A program made the position numbers and the translations under genes. A DNA stretch of 64,000 nucleotides from Daucus carota subsp. sativus (Eukaryota; Streptophyta; Magnoliopsida; Apiales; Apiaceae), in the NCBI RefSeq assembly GCF_001625215.2, contig NC_030384.2:45666390-45730389 (forward strand), given 5' to 3'. Below, one piece after another: positions 24,261 to 36,892 of the stretch. Under the pieces are notes generated by a model, which was given only the letters and a program-made list of their open reading frames with translations, was not told the DNA's origin and did no database searches. The number at the start of each line of letters is the position of its first letter. Positions within the stretch are counted from its first letter, which is position 1.

Positions 24261-27200
24261 CTATTCATTTGCATTCTCAGTGGGTTTCACTTCAGTGGTT
24301 TCCATTTCCTTCACCTTCTCAAGCTGCCTCAAAAGATCCAACCTCTCTGCTCCATATGTGGACGGAATCTGCCAACACACAAATAAAAATTACCATGTGA
24401 TGAACTATTAAATCCTCACAAGTAGACTGGAACATAATCAACAGTTATGACCCACCAATCCTGGCACATATCTTTGTATTGCAGCTAAAATTGCGGCATG
24501 CCCAACTGCAGTAACCTACAGGATATATAATACACATGAGGCGGTTGCAAGCAAAATTAGTCTGGACCTGAACAGAAACAGCACACAGAGGGTACAATAT
24601 ATTGTAATTTGTTCAATATTGCAGCAAAAATTAGTTGCTCAGAATAGTACTGTTCATATTCCATCTATAACTATTTAAGGACCCTTGTCATATTATACTT
24701 GAATTCAGATCTATAAATACACGTTAATAACCATCTAACTAACATCTGAAATATTTTAATTCCCACGGCATGGAGCACACACATAATATTATCAGTCATG
24801 TCTGGTCCCAGTGGCCTAATAAAAACCTTGGCAAGTTGTTGGCCTCATTGCATGTAGCTTGTGGGAATGACGCCATCATTAATTCTCCTTAAAAACATAA
24901 AGATGTTTAACTCCAGCATGTTGACTAAATTTAATTAGCACTTGTTTTAACCATATCAACTCACATGAAGAATCCATAACCCTACAATCAGATTATGCAC
25001 TGGACCCTACATTTGTACTGCCATAAAAAGAAAGCATTTGATTCCACCTTTCACTTTTATCTCTACTATTAGTGCTGAAACGAATGCAATGCATCAATGG
25101 ATGATTTTAGAGAACTATATAAAACCGTTTTTATTTCAGTGAAGGTTTTATGACATCAACGTGAGTTCCGTAACGCATTTCATTATTAACCTCGTTCTAC
25201 CTCTGATTTTATTGTTAAAAAACCGAATGGGAAAAAAGAAAAAAGAATTATTGTACATGAATAATCAAAACTTACACAAGATTATATGAAATTGCATGCT
25301 GATAGACGGAGAAGACAACGATTCAGATCAGTTTATATTAGAAGATTAGTTCGTGACAAAAGCACAGATCTTATGGATCTGCAAAATGCTAAATAAGATG
25401 GAAAGGTTACATGCATTACCAAATAGAAACACAAAGAGAATCATTAAATACTAAGCTATGCAGAGAACACTTATTTTGCATCTAAACCAGTGATCAATTA
25501 AGGAACATTTATGTGCAGAGTTCTTATTTTTTAAATTTAAATTTTTATATAAATTAGAAATAATATATATATATATATATATAAAATATTTATTTTAAAA
25601 TCAGATCGGTTCGGTTTTTTTCGGATCGGTTTCTAGCTATAATCGGTTTCGATTCAGTTCTTAAATTTTCGGTTTCGGTTTTTAGCGGTTTCAGTTTCGG
25701 ATTTATTCGGTTTTTTGCTCACCCCTAAATATAATTATGTGAAGCATCATACGGTGGAAATTTTAGATTAATAATTTAATTACAGACTTTTTGTTATATG
25801 TTTTGCATGATCTACCATGACACATCTCGGAACTTACAACTATTATTATAACTAGCTTATGGCCCGTGCAAAGCATAGTTTACTTTTAAATACTTTATTT
25901 ATTTGCAAAAAAATTAGTTATTATGTCTTTTATATTTTTTTCAATATTTTATAAATAGAATATGATATGATTGTTGGGATTTTGCATTTATTTATATCAT
26001 TAAAATTAATATAATATGTTTTTGATGGAAATCAAACCTTAGACCTTTATATGGGGGGAAAAAAAGTTTACCATTATATCTAACAGTTCTCATCAATCTG
26101 AGGTGAAAATTTAACGGCTGTGATTATAAGAGATAACCAAAAATGAGGGGTAGCTAAACTACAAAGTTATCATATTTTAGTTTAATGACTGTTATTAAAA
26201 GAGATAACCAAAAATCAGGAGTAACCAAACTACATATCATCCTTACGCTCGGTTATTATAGTTTAGTATGGCTTAGTCTCCATTTAACTACAAGATTAAT
26301 AATATAATTTTTGTTTTCAGTTAAGCCAAGCCCACTGATTATATAATCAATGCCAACAAAATAATTGCAGAAAGTAAGAAGTGCAGTGTGCAAGGACTTA
26401 CAGGAAGTAGCATCAGAAAACCTATTGGAACTACTGATGCTAGATCGGTCAAAGTTCTTCGCAGTGCTTGCTTTTCTTTCTCTGTCAATTCATCCCCTAT
26501 GACGACTCTTCTAAGTAATTCTGAAGCAGCAGCAACATCAATAGCTAGAAGCTGAGTCCCTTGCAACACATCCTACTCATTCATAAAAAAGTCATCTGTT
26601 AGTGTACAGGCAAACAGTAAAATTTAATAACATCCGGACAAGAACAATTAAGAGCAGGATTAAAGAATACATACTGTACTTGTTTCTTTTAATTTATCCA
26701 GTGACTTCTCAATGATATTTTCTTTCTGGGCCTTAATCAATCCAGTGCCTCCAGTGTAACCAGCAGTGTCATCTGTCAGTATATCTTCCTCCTGTACAAA
26801 AAAACATGGAGTAACTCTAATTGCATGGCAAACCCACGTATCAACCGATAGATAATATGTCAGTACACAATTTATCAAAAGAAATTACAAGACACCTAAT
26901 CTAGTTAAAGAATGTTCTATGCCCTTATATGTATATCATTTCAATAATGTACATTTCATGTGCTTTAGAATTTTTAATGCTGAACAAGGAGCATCAAAAT
27001 GCAGAAATTACTAGGCGCTGGTCATCCTATCACAGTGTATGTCCTGCAACTACTCTTTATCTCTTTCAATCTATATTATTCCCTACCAGGTGCTTACCCC
27101 CCAAATTAGGTCTATACCCTAGACCTCAACTGGCAAAGTAGAAGTCACATATTTTTCCTTTAACTAGAAGGAGAACTGGAGAAGCACCTCGGGACTGGTC

Positions 27201-30200
27201 CACTAAAAAAATATTTATTGTATGTTATTATACTGACAGCAACACTAAGAAGTACCTCTTCACTTAGAGATTGATCAGCACTTTTTTGAACTCTTTGCTC
27301 AAGTTCCATAAGCTCATTTCTTAAAAGCTCAAAACGCTGAATCTCATTTGACTTTGGCTCTGAGACAGCCATACTGAAATTATCCTGATAATAAAGATCA
27401 TCCGCCTGTATTCAAGATTGGCAGGTAAAATTATAACTTCAGATAATATATAAACATGAACTACTCACAAGATTTTGAGTCAAACAACATACAAAGAAAA
27501 ACACTAGCAAGAGAGACGTCCATTACCAGAATACAGATCTACTTAACAAAAGGACCAAGGATCTACATATGTTACTATGTAACTTAACCAGCATGAATCT
27601 ATCAGTATATATTTATTCTGGATCTGTTAATTATTATTTCAAGTGAATAATCAAAAGCAATGGAGATTTTCAAGTTCCAGACACAAGTGAGACAAGTATT
27701 TTGCACAGTATGATGACTGAATAAACGCAAGGGTTGTAGGCAATAAACCAGATTGCCCTATCGTCATATTGATTTAGATAGAAGAATTGATAATTAATCT
27801 TTATCCTTCTATCTAGGATTTTGCTTATTCTGCATCGTTGCTTATTCTCCAAGTTTTGCTTATCCTTCATATGTTATTCGTTTGAACCTTGTGCTACACC
27901 AAGTGGTTTGAGAGCCAAAAAATTTCCTGGTACTGATTTATGCATTTACCTCGTACCCAATTTTTAGCCTTGCTACTTCATTGGAACTCATTAGAGACCC
28001 AGCAAGGACAAAAGCAAGATCTACAACAAGAATCTTGCTAGACAGAAGAGCAAAAAATGACATATTGTTCTCAACCAGAGTTTCACCTGTATCAATCATA
28101 ATATATAAAGGCAGAAAGCCCAATCTGTAGACTCGCTATTACTTAAAGGATAACTTACTAAACTATATAGAAGAAATAAAGACAAAATAAGAACCTAAAT
28201 GCTTAGGTCCAACGGAGTCCATTTTCTAAAAACAAAGTTTATTTTGTTAGAAAGCAATCCAAATTGTAAAGAATACAACCACAGGCGCACAAGTTCGTAA
28301 CAGATACAAAGGTATTAAACACACTTTAAATTATAACAACAATATTCACATAATTGTATGAAAAATGCAAAACCATACCTGTTGAAGGGAAGCTGCCTTA
28401 GCTCTAAATGATGCCTCAAGAAACTCGGCCTCTTTCTTAAGTTTTCTCATCCTTTCTAGGTCAGAACAAGCAGCTTTCAAATGCTCTTTTCTAGAACTGT
28501 CGCTTGAAACATGCAACTCCTGGAGCAATTCTTCTAACCGTATCATAGCATCTTCAACACTCTCTAATGCCTACAGTTGATATGTGAGCAAATCATGATG
28601 AGTCGATCAGAAACTTCAAATTTTTTTAGGGCCAACAAAATAAGATTTCTAACTGGATCACAAAAATTAAGGACAGCACAAGAAGTAGCTGAATAAAAAC
28701 ATTCTATAAGTAATTTTTGGCTTTAAGTAGTAATTCCCTACAGAGAGAATTATGCAATCATCTACCTTATCAAAAGAATCTAAATCTCTCCCAGATCTAT
28801 TACGCAGAACAGATTTCTTGACAGCTTTTTCTATCATTTGCTCCCTGCACCAAATTTTTGCAAGCTGGTTACTCCATTTCATATAACAAGATCGAAAAAA
28901 TCCGAAATGTCTAATTTGCTTTAGTTGAATCCCAAACATCCTATAACTTTACATGTATAGGATGTGTAGAGATTAAAAATGCTTTGCCTCTTAAGGGGTC
29001 GTTTGGTTCAGGCTCTTCAGATGTTAGGTATGGGTTTGGTTCATTCCAAACTCATACCTAGTGTTCGGTTGAGGAAAACCTAGTATAGAACCCAAGCCTC
29101 AAACCCCTAAGGAATGAGTTGTTGATATCCAAGGGGGAGGTGGGTATGAAGCTGGGATATGAATCAGAATTATTTTTATTATTTTCATCATTATTTATAT
29201 AATTACATATAAATGACTCGAAATAAAAAAAAATATATCAACTAAATTAAAATCTTAAATAAATTCAAAATTGACAGACTCAAAAACTCAAACATATTGA
29301 TTCCAGCACTAAACCAAACAGATGACATCAAGAATGATACCTCAATCCCATATCACTCAGCAAACAACCCCTAAGCATATTCTAGTAAACCTCCAAAACA
29401 CAAACCGTGAATCATCAAGTCAATAAGACAACAAAATATCATTCATATGTCCATGTTTCTTACTTGGGCTTTTAATAAATAGTGGAAAAGCAAGCCTAAA
29501 GCATATCATCCATAGTAAAAACTAAAAAAGACTGTACTTGCTTGCTTACCCATTAATCATAAATAAATTGGTGTTGCTTGTGAATTGTGATATATGAGTT
29601 AAAGAAAGATGCACAAAAGTACAAACCAATTATGGAAACATAATACCCACTTTTGTATCCCTAGTTCTTCCATGCATCCCTTTAACATATTGTGCCTGAA
29701 AATTTGAAGGTGTGAAAAATGGTTGGACAGTTGTGTAAGGAAAAAGGTTTGTTTAAAACATAATGCAAATTTAGTTAAAGTACCCTTTAGAAAGAAATGC
29801 CGCCGCTTTAACATTAGAGGGATTCTCCAGCCACGTACTGTATTTAATAAAGCTTTGAATCCAATGCAAACAAACTTCTAACACTAGGGGAATAGCTTCA
29901 GCATTTGGAGGCCCTTCTCGTTTACTTTTGTGGCCATGGGAACCTTTGGAGGCGTCATGACTAATAGGATAAAATGGAATCCAATCTAGCTCTTCACACA
30001 CAACCTATTATAGAAAAACTTAATAAAGCCAAAGTCATGAATATACACCATATGTTTACTGTGCATCTATAAATGCTAACCTCCACATACAACTGATAAG
30101 AACTTATCGACGAGAGCTGGGGATAATATAACACACTGCCACCTATAAGGTGTCTGCATTAAAGTATGAAACATAAAATGTAATTACGAACGTGAAGAGA

Positions 30201-33200
30201 CAAAGAAAGAATGAATTCCATATTTAAAAACATTTGTAAACTACAGAGTGTACCTAATAAATCCTTCAATAGGTTTATCTACCACCTCAAAGCCACTTGC
30301 ATAAAGGAACGACTGTGTGCTTCTTCCCAAGGCAATGAAGAACCCAAATACAGCTAAATCTCTATCTAGCACCTGCAACAATTTAGCAAAGATACAGGTT
30401 CACACATAATTCACATTTAGGAAGTACATGTTTAAGTAACACGGATTCAGTTAAATGCATATAACAATAGCTTCTTTTATTAGTTTTAAAACACCATAGC
30501 TTGATTACATCCCTGAATATCAACACTCAAGTGCACAGTTAAATTTATATGTTTCTTTCTCAATAGTGTTGAGAAACCACCTGTAACCACTTAATAGTTT
30601 AATAACACTATCAATGAAGAATCTGTACAATAGGAGTTTATCCAACAATGTTGTACGGAGATTCGGAATTATTGAAGTGAGCTTGACAAGGAAATTACAA
30701 TCCTTGTTCATGTATATGTCATCATTCCTCGAGACAAGGTTCGAGCCAGCATAAGTATTGCCTTATTTAGAAGATATGAATTCATAATTTGTAGTCCATT
30801 ATTATGAATATGATTTTAGGATAGTTACTGTTGGAAATAATTCAAAATAATTTGAATTGTTTATGAAATCTTATTAATTTCAATTCAAAATAAGTTAGTA
30901 ATGTTTTAGTTTTAATAAATCCTAATGTTTAGGAAATACTATGGATTTAGATGAGATATTTCTGGGTGTTTTGTTCAGCAGTGATAGGGTTACCTATTTT
31001 CTAGTGAATTTTTTTTATGGACACCCTATATAAAATGGCTTATGGAAGTAATCTCTTTGAGGGATTTTATAATAAAACATTTCTGTTTTACTTTTAGTTT
31101 ACTTTTGTTTTACATTTATTTGTCATTTGTTGTTTTATAAAATGTCAACTATCACAAGTACACATCTTTAGAGTTGTGCCAGTCATTTCATATAGTAAGA
31201 CTGCAAAATATAGTTTACTAACCTCAATAGTTTCAGATGTTGTAAGTTTTGACCATATTCTCTCTCTATCAATAGCTCGCAGTAGCTGATTCTGAAGAAG
31301 ACTCACCCAAAATGTGACCTCTTCGGTTCCACCGTCATTTTTCACTCTAGATGAAGCAGCCCGGTGACCAAAATGTACCAAAAATTCTCTCCGTAAACCG
31401 ATGTCTTCTACAGTGTGATAAGCTTTGCCTATGGGAATAAATTCCACAAGCATGTCCATTAGCCTTCCAGTTGTATCGGGAATAATAGAGAAAAACTGTG
31501 CGCAAGAAACTTTAGCTGGCCCAAGCTTTGTGATTGCCGCAATGCAACTTAAAGCAAGTATGAGCAGAGATTTGTCAATTGCATTCCCTGCATCCACAGA
31601 AATTCCTTTGCCCCACCTGCAAGAAATAAAATTGCAGCACTTTGAGTTCCAGTATACTACTTAGCCTATAATGATTCATAGAACACAATAGTCACTTACA
31701 CGGTAGTAGCAGCAGTAAAGCTTTGATCCTTTTCAAAATAATTTACAAAACTGGTCACTACTGCTGGAACTTGTTCAGACCAAAACCAGTCATAAGCATC
31801 AGGCTGCTTAGCTAACATTTTCTCTCTAATCTCACTCTCCAAAGGTGCAGATTGCCGCAATAAGCTGCATCAATGCGTTATGCCAAATTTAAAGATATTA
31901 TACTTGGTCTAAAAGTGATAACAAAGAAAAAATAATGACCATTCTCAGAATGTATTAGCGAATGGAGACATATTCACTATGCAATAGTAAAACCATATGC
32001 GCCAACTTCAGTACAGCTCGTCACTATGGCCTTTCTAGTCCCTCATAAACACAGTATTTCTTAATCAGAAATCCCACAAAGTAAAGTATCAAACTATATT
32101 AATCGTTCCTATATGTACTTGTAAATTATAATCAAATCCAGATAAATATAATAGTCATCCTAGATCCATGTATATTACAAACTATTAATTCATAAAGTTT
32201 ACAAATATTCTATAGCAAAATAAGTATTGTTCTCAAATTTTTTAATTCTAAAAAAGCACCTTCTCTGGACAAATACATTGATATCTCTGTCTCTTCCATC
32301 TCCTCGGGAAGAAATCTCACATCCTGATTGCAGTAAGGAATACACGGATGCCTGAATAATAGTATAATTAGTCAGCTTCCACATCAATACTGAATATACA
32401 CAGAAGCAGAATATACTGTATATGGATATTTATAAATATTAGATCAGTACTTTGAAAGAGTTGGATTTAAAGCCTATTTTATGTTCAGTAATTTGATATA
32501 AGTGCCTTGCCTCTCAGGGAACTTGTTTTAGGGAGGAGAACTTTGAAATATATAAGTCTGAATGTTTTTTTTTTTTTACCAATTCAACGACTAAGATTAC
32601 ACTTTACTGATCTCCATCATAAAATCTTTTCAATTTTAGTAGTTACCCTATGCTCAAGATTTGTACTTGAATTATTAAAAGCCCAGCAGAGAATCATAGG
32701 TAGCACAAAGATCAAGATATATGTGCCGAATCCTACAGATATACTATTTAGAAGCAGTTAAACATACTTGTGATTTCAATAAATTGCAATATTAGAAATT
32801 AATAAAACCTGCATGTAGAAACTTAATTGCCTAAAAACAAAACAATCACCATGTCTTGAACAGGTTTAGCATTTCTCTTGTTTCAATAGAACAATCAAAT
32901 TTAATAAGCTTCAGTAATAGTGTAAATTGATATAAAAAAGCATTCCAAGTGTTTAACCTGATAAGAAAGTGCCTTCACCCACGAATTCCTATCTACGCCA
33001 AGCCAGGCAGTTGAAAACCAGGATGTTTTTGATCTAGAACTCTTTTCTTTGATTGCCAGCTCAAATACCCTTGCAGCATCATGTAGCGTTTGGACAAGTC
33101 CAGCATTATAATCTTCACCTTGTGATGACTGTTTGAGCCTCATTGCCAAATTTTCAACATTACCACTAGTGCTTGGCTGGGAATTCCCATTAACTGTTAC

Positions 33201-35079
33201 ACCATCATCAGCTGAAGCAAAGGGCTGCATATGTTTCATCCTTGCCAGTTTACGAAAAAATAGAGAGTGTATCTCAAAGGTCACCAGTTTACACTTATGA
33301 CTGAGTATATCATCAGCTATTAAAGAGACCTTTATACGGCATTTTTTCCTTGAATAGCTACATCGAAGAACTTCACGATCCAAACCAGCCACTCTTTTCT
33401 TGAAACTATCAGTTCTTGTTGGTTTTTGTGAAATCCATGGATTTAAAGAGCTTCAAATTAGAAGTAATGCGGTGAATGAATCACTAATAAATTTATAATA
33501 ATTATATTAAATTACAAAATCATTAGGATGGCCTGAAATAACAGTAATTTAATATAAAAACAATTTTTAAATATCAGATCCACGTCTTCAACTATTCAAT
33601 AAACACATAATAGCTAATCTGTAATTACGCACAAGATATGTGCAAGTATATATTTGATCCTAAAACTAGTCATATGGCTGGTAGCCAATATGATGACTGA
33701 ATTAGGCAAAAAATTAAAAAATACATGCTGATGACTTCCTTATATCGTTGGTGAGAGTATTTTAATAGGGATAGAACCTGACTTGCACAACTTTTATTAA
33801 CAATGTAATTGACTCGCAAGTCGCAACATAAAATATATGGTTCAAAGTTCCGAAAATTATTAGGCAGAGGTTGAGTTTTGAGCACCTAAACCTCGTACAT
33901 GACATAGAAAATTCTTAGGCTGGCGTGTTCTCTTATTTCAGTTAGCAGTAAAAAGTTATAAGCGAGTCAATATCAAAAGTTATAGGCCACGATTTTTTTT
34001 CAAACCTTATAAGTTTCAGGCCCATATACATTGGACACCCAAAATTTAATATAAAGGCATAGAACTCTAATGTACTGTAGTCAAACCGCCAATCATACAA
34101 GTCAGCTATAAAACTAGGTTTTTAATTGCTATCTGGAAGTTGAAATACAGTGGTGGCTTACTGGCTTCGCATCAGGTTCAACTCACAGCCACTTTAAGCA
34201 AAACTTATACGTATGCCTTGTATTATCGTTCTACAATCACAATTACAAATCAATGTTAATGTTCCCCTTTTTACACTTAAAGAATTTGACGTCGAGTGTG
34301 TATACCTAGAATTTATTAGATTCAACACGTTTTTGATATTTCTATTCAAATACAGGAGGGAATAATAATGTGAATTTCGCCTTGTAAGTGTAAGAGCAAG
34401 TCCAACACTATGCTAAGAGGTTCCTTAAAAATATTATAAAATAATATGTCTTAGTGATTTAGCACAAGATTTAGCACATGAGCTCCAATAGTACTCCCTA
34501 TATCCATTCCTTATTATTATAATAATATTAAATTTAAACAACTTTGGTGTGGAGGAGAGAGGGAAATGATGTGGAGGAGAGAGGGAAATGAATATTTTAA
34601 TGATAAAAATAGTTTAGAAGTGGCTAGCATATTCTAAAAATAGGGAAGGGGAGGCTTGTGCTAGTGATTTAGCACAACACTAGCATAGTGTTGAAGTGCA
34701 ATTTTGTCCCATATTCCCTATTTTTGGATTTAAGACTTGATTTAGCACACCTATTGGACTTGCTCTAACGCTAAACACTATATCATATCTATATTAACCA
34801 GAAAAAATCAACAATTATAACAGGATGTAGCCTATAACATAAAAATACATACAAGCCTATATATAAACACACCAGCATAGCAGTAACAGAATCAATTATA
34901 AAATCACATAAAAAAATTAAAGTTAAGTTATGAATTAATCAACAGCTTCACAATTACGCAATCAGAGTATATAAACAAAAATTAACCCTGAGTGTACGGA
35001 AAAGATAAGCAGACGAACTGGAGTTGTATTGAGATTACCTGGAAGAAACGAAGCTTTGATTATACAGTTTGATCGACAT
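24261..35079 (-). CDS. LETM1-like protein (plant organelle membrane protein)
   Basis: Eighteen exons in transcript order: 35079-35039, 33450-32958, 32351-32260, 31864-31700, 31616-31223, 30372-30254, 30153-30081, 30004-29784, 29695-29651, 28844-28766, 28570-28379, 28225-28195, 28086-27950, 27405-27256, 26791-26675, 26572-26402, 24515-24456, 24368-24261. Every junction is GT..AG and phases close to 895 aa plus TAG. The N-terminus MSIKLYNQSFVSSSSLNPW resembles an organellar transit peptide. The middle is the plant-specific conserved region (LGRSTQSFLYASGF, GGSVLYYPQLSSISSYQLY, KREGPPNAEAIPLVLEVC). The C-terminus holds the LETM-type membrane/ribosome-binding segment (VVPIGFLMLLP, VTAVGHAAILAAIQRYVPGL, IPSTYGAERLDLLRQLEKVK). 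LETM proteins act in organelle cation/proton homeostasis and translation; for this plant subfamily the role is inferred. Exon 12 is a 31-nt microexon without which the frame breaks. Three or more introns hold transposons. Confidence 0.93.
25540..25720. repeat. AT microsatellite and CGGTTT-rich element end in a LETM1-like intron
   Basis: An (AT)n run at about 25563-25583 is followed by a stretch rich in CGGTTT/CGGATC (25606-25712) that ends in TTTTGCTCACCCCTA. This ending resembles the terminal sequence (TAGGGGTGAGCAAA) of hAT-like non-autonomous elements. I did not find a convincing left end, so the boundaries are uncertain. Confidence 0.4.
25852..25880 (-). mobile_element. Decayed Helitron-type 3' terminus (minus strand)
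   Basis: On the minus strand the sequence reads GCTTTGCACGGGCCATAAGC followed by TAG and T. This resembles the GCCCGTGC/GCACGGGC hairpin plus CTAG|T end of the Helitron at 63386, with the left arm of the hairpin mutated. The element body would extend to higher coordinates within the same intron (to before 26402), but no clear 5' TC end was found. Confidence 0.4.
28195..28225 (-). other. 31-nt microexon of the LETM1-like gene
   Basis: Flanked by a pyrimidine/T-rich acceptor (TTTGTTTTTAG) and donor GTTCTT. The exon before it ends in phase 0 (..LQQ) and the exon after it needs one preceding base (GT-GAA..). This 31-nt piece (3n+1), coding KMDSVGPKHL plus one base, is the only candidate I found that restores the frame. 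Confidence 0.8.
28995..29371. mobile_element. Tourist-like (PIF/Harbinger) MITE in a LETM1-like intron
   Basis: The ends GGGGTCGTTTGG and CAAACAACCCC are inverted partners. TAA flanks both sides (28992-28994 and 29372-29374), the PIF/Harbinger target duplication. 377 bp, no coding capacity. Confidence 0.75.
30831..31152 (+). mobile_element. Possible solo LTR in a LETM1-like intron
   Basis: The segment starts TGTTGGAAATAATTC, contains a TATA-like CCCTATATAAAATGG (near 31025) and a downstream AATAAAACA, and runs into TTTATAAAATGTCA. The layout resembles a copia-type LTR with promoter and polyadenylation signal. I could not identify a matching 5-bp target duplication, so the right end is uncertain. 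Confidence 0.35.
34394..34765. mobile_element. Tourist-like MITE in the first LETM1-like intron
   Basis: The ends GAGCAAGTCCAA and TTGGACTTGCTC are perfect inverted repeats. TAA flanks both sides (34391-34393 and 34766-34768). 372 bp. It contains a tandem doubling of a 23-bp unit (GTGGAGGAGAGAGGGAAATG, about 34550-34595). Confidence 0.85.
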
Positions 35080-35439
35080 GATGAGGGCAGTATTATGTAA
35101 TATTATTAGTGAGAGGGGTTTTGTTGAAATGAAATCGACGAATTTGTGGGACTTGCAGAGTTGCAAATAATATATTTTGGGAGAAAGAATTGAAGATAAT
35201 ATTAGCTTTTTATGGTTTGAGGGAGGAGCAGGACGTGTTTAAACGACTCATCACACATATTTATATACTGTAGTAGTCTGTATGTATTGGGGCGCGTGTA
35301 TGTGTTGGAGCTGGCCGTTGGGCACGATTCCGAACCAAAGTTAACTAAAATTGGAAATACCAGGAAATGGTAAAATTTCGAGAATTTACGAATAAATTCA
35401 ACTGACATCAAACTACTATATCTTTTACGGGCATTCATC

Positions 35440-36107
35440 CCGCCCGACTTGATGTCGATCTGATCTTTATCCCGTTTGGATCGGGGATTTGAAAATTTTT
35501 AGGGGTGTGGAACAAGATCGGTAAAAGTTTTATAAAAAATTCGGGGATCGGGGCGGGGTCGGGGATTCGTATCTCCCCGCCCCGATCTCCGACCTCGATT
35601 ATATATATATAATATTAAATAACCCGATCTCCGACCTCGATTATATATATATAATATTAAATAAATTATTAAAAATAGCTATTTTTCATAATATTATTAA
35701 AATTAAAAAAAATATCTTTATTTTTATTGATCAATCATAATTATATTATAATATAATATATTTTATAATTTTAAAAATGTCATTTATTTATATTATAAAT
35801 CATTTTTTATGATTTGACGTTGAAAATATGAGATAATATCATTTTATTATTTTATCGGGAGTTAGTAATTTGTTTGTTTTTAATTAAAAATTATATATTA
35901 TATTATAAAGTTATTATTTTTTATTAAAAAATAAAATTTCCTGAATCCCTGCGGGTCCTGTTCCCCGTTCCGAATGGGAATCGGGGAGGAAAAGAAATCA
36001 CGTTCGGGGTTTGTGGCAGGATCGGAGATGGGTATTGAATTTGGGGATCGAGGGCAGGAATAGCACTTCCCGACCCCGAAGTGCTTCCATGTCCATCTCT
36101 ACTACTA
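35440..36107. mobile_element. Unclassified element rich in GGGGATCGGGG units
   Basis: Both ends are made of GC-rich GGGATCGGGG/CCCCGATC motifs in an otherwise AT-rich region. They surround an AT-rich core that includes a 42-bp tandem duplication (35581-35622 and 35623-35664). The right end runs into TGTCCATCTCTACTACTAG, of a kind seen at the ends of some plant hAT-like elements. Family assignment is not secure. Confidence 0.4.
35581..35664. repeat. 42-bp tandem duplication
   Basis: Two adjacent copies beginning CCCGATCTCCGACCTCGATT and ending in (TA)n plus AATATTAAATAA. The copies appear identical or nearly so, suggesting a recent slippage or unequal-exchange event. Confidence 0.85.
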
Positions 36108-36892
36108 GATCAAACCTCAAAATCGTTAAAAATGACAATCATACTTAATTGATGAAATAATAATTAATCAGAAATTATCTGAATTGATCAGCGATTAATC
36201 GGATTGATCATAATCGGTTTAATCAGTCTACCGAGAGATTAATCTGATTGTTTGTAATCGGTTTACTCACTCTGACGAGTTCGGAAGTATGGATTAATTA
36301 GTAATTAATTTGAAACAACGATCGATAAATGAAATTTTATTATATTTCATATATGGATTATTAATTTTTTGAAAGCATATTTATGGTGATAACTAAAGTC
36401 TTTGATGGCAAATTTAAGCTATTTAAATATGAACTGTCATATATTCAATTATTTTCGAAAGTATGTGATTTTATAATAGAATGGGTTCTATAGAGTCTAA
36501 ATATTATTGAAATACTCGAAGTCTATGATAATTATTATTTATTACATCATAATTGTATGACTGCGAATCTAATTTTGATAACTTATTTTAACATTAAAAA
36601 GTAATTATCTCGTATACAAATTTGAAAATAAATTATGAAATTATGTATTATATGTGTTCTGGAAAATAATTTTTAAAACCGTAAACCAATTAGATGGAGC
36701 GAGAATAGTTCACCGTTTGGGGCTTTTTGGGTGTCACGCTGCGTTCTAATCGGAACCCCGAGAAGCCTATGGGCCAGAATAGTCATAATTTACCAAGCCC
36801 AAGTCTGATGATGTGGGTCAAGACGTAAATTGATAAATTCGGATTAATTTTTTATTAAATTCAAAAATATCTTGATATTATATTAGTTATAA

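Noticed and set aside
30730..30745. GGTTCGAGCC resembling a tRNA B box inside a LETM1-like intron
   Set aside because: No A box at the proper distance and no cloverleaf pairing.
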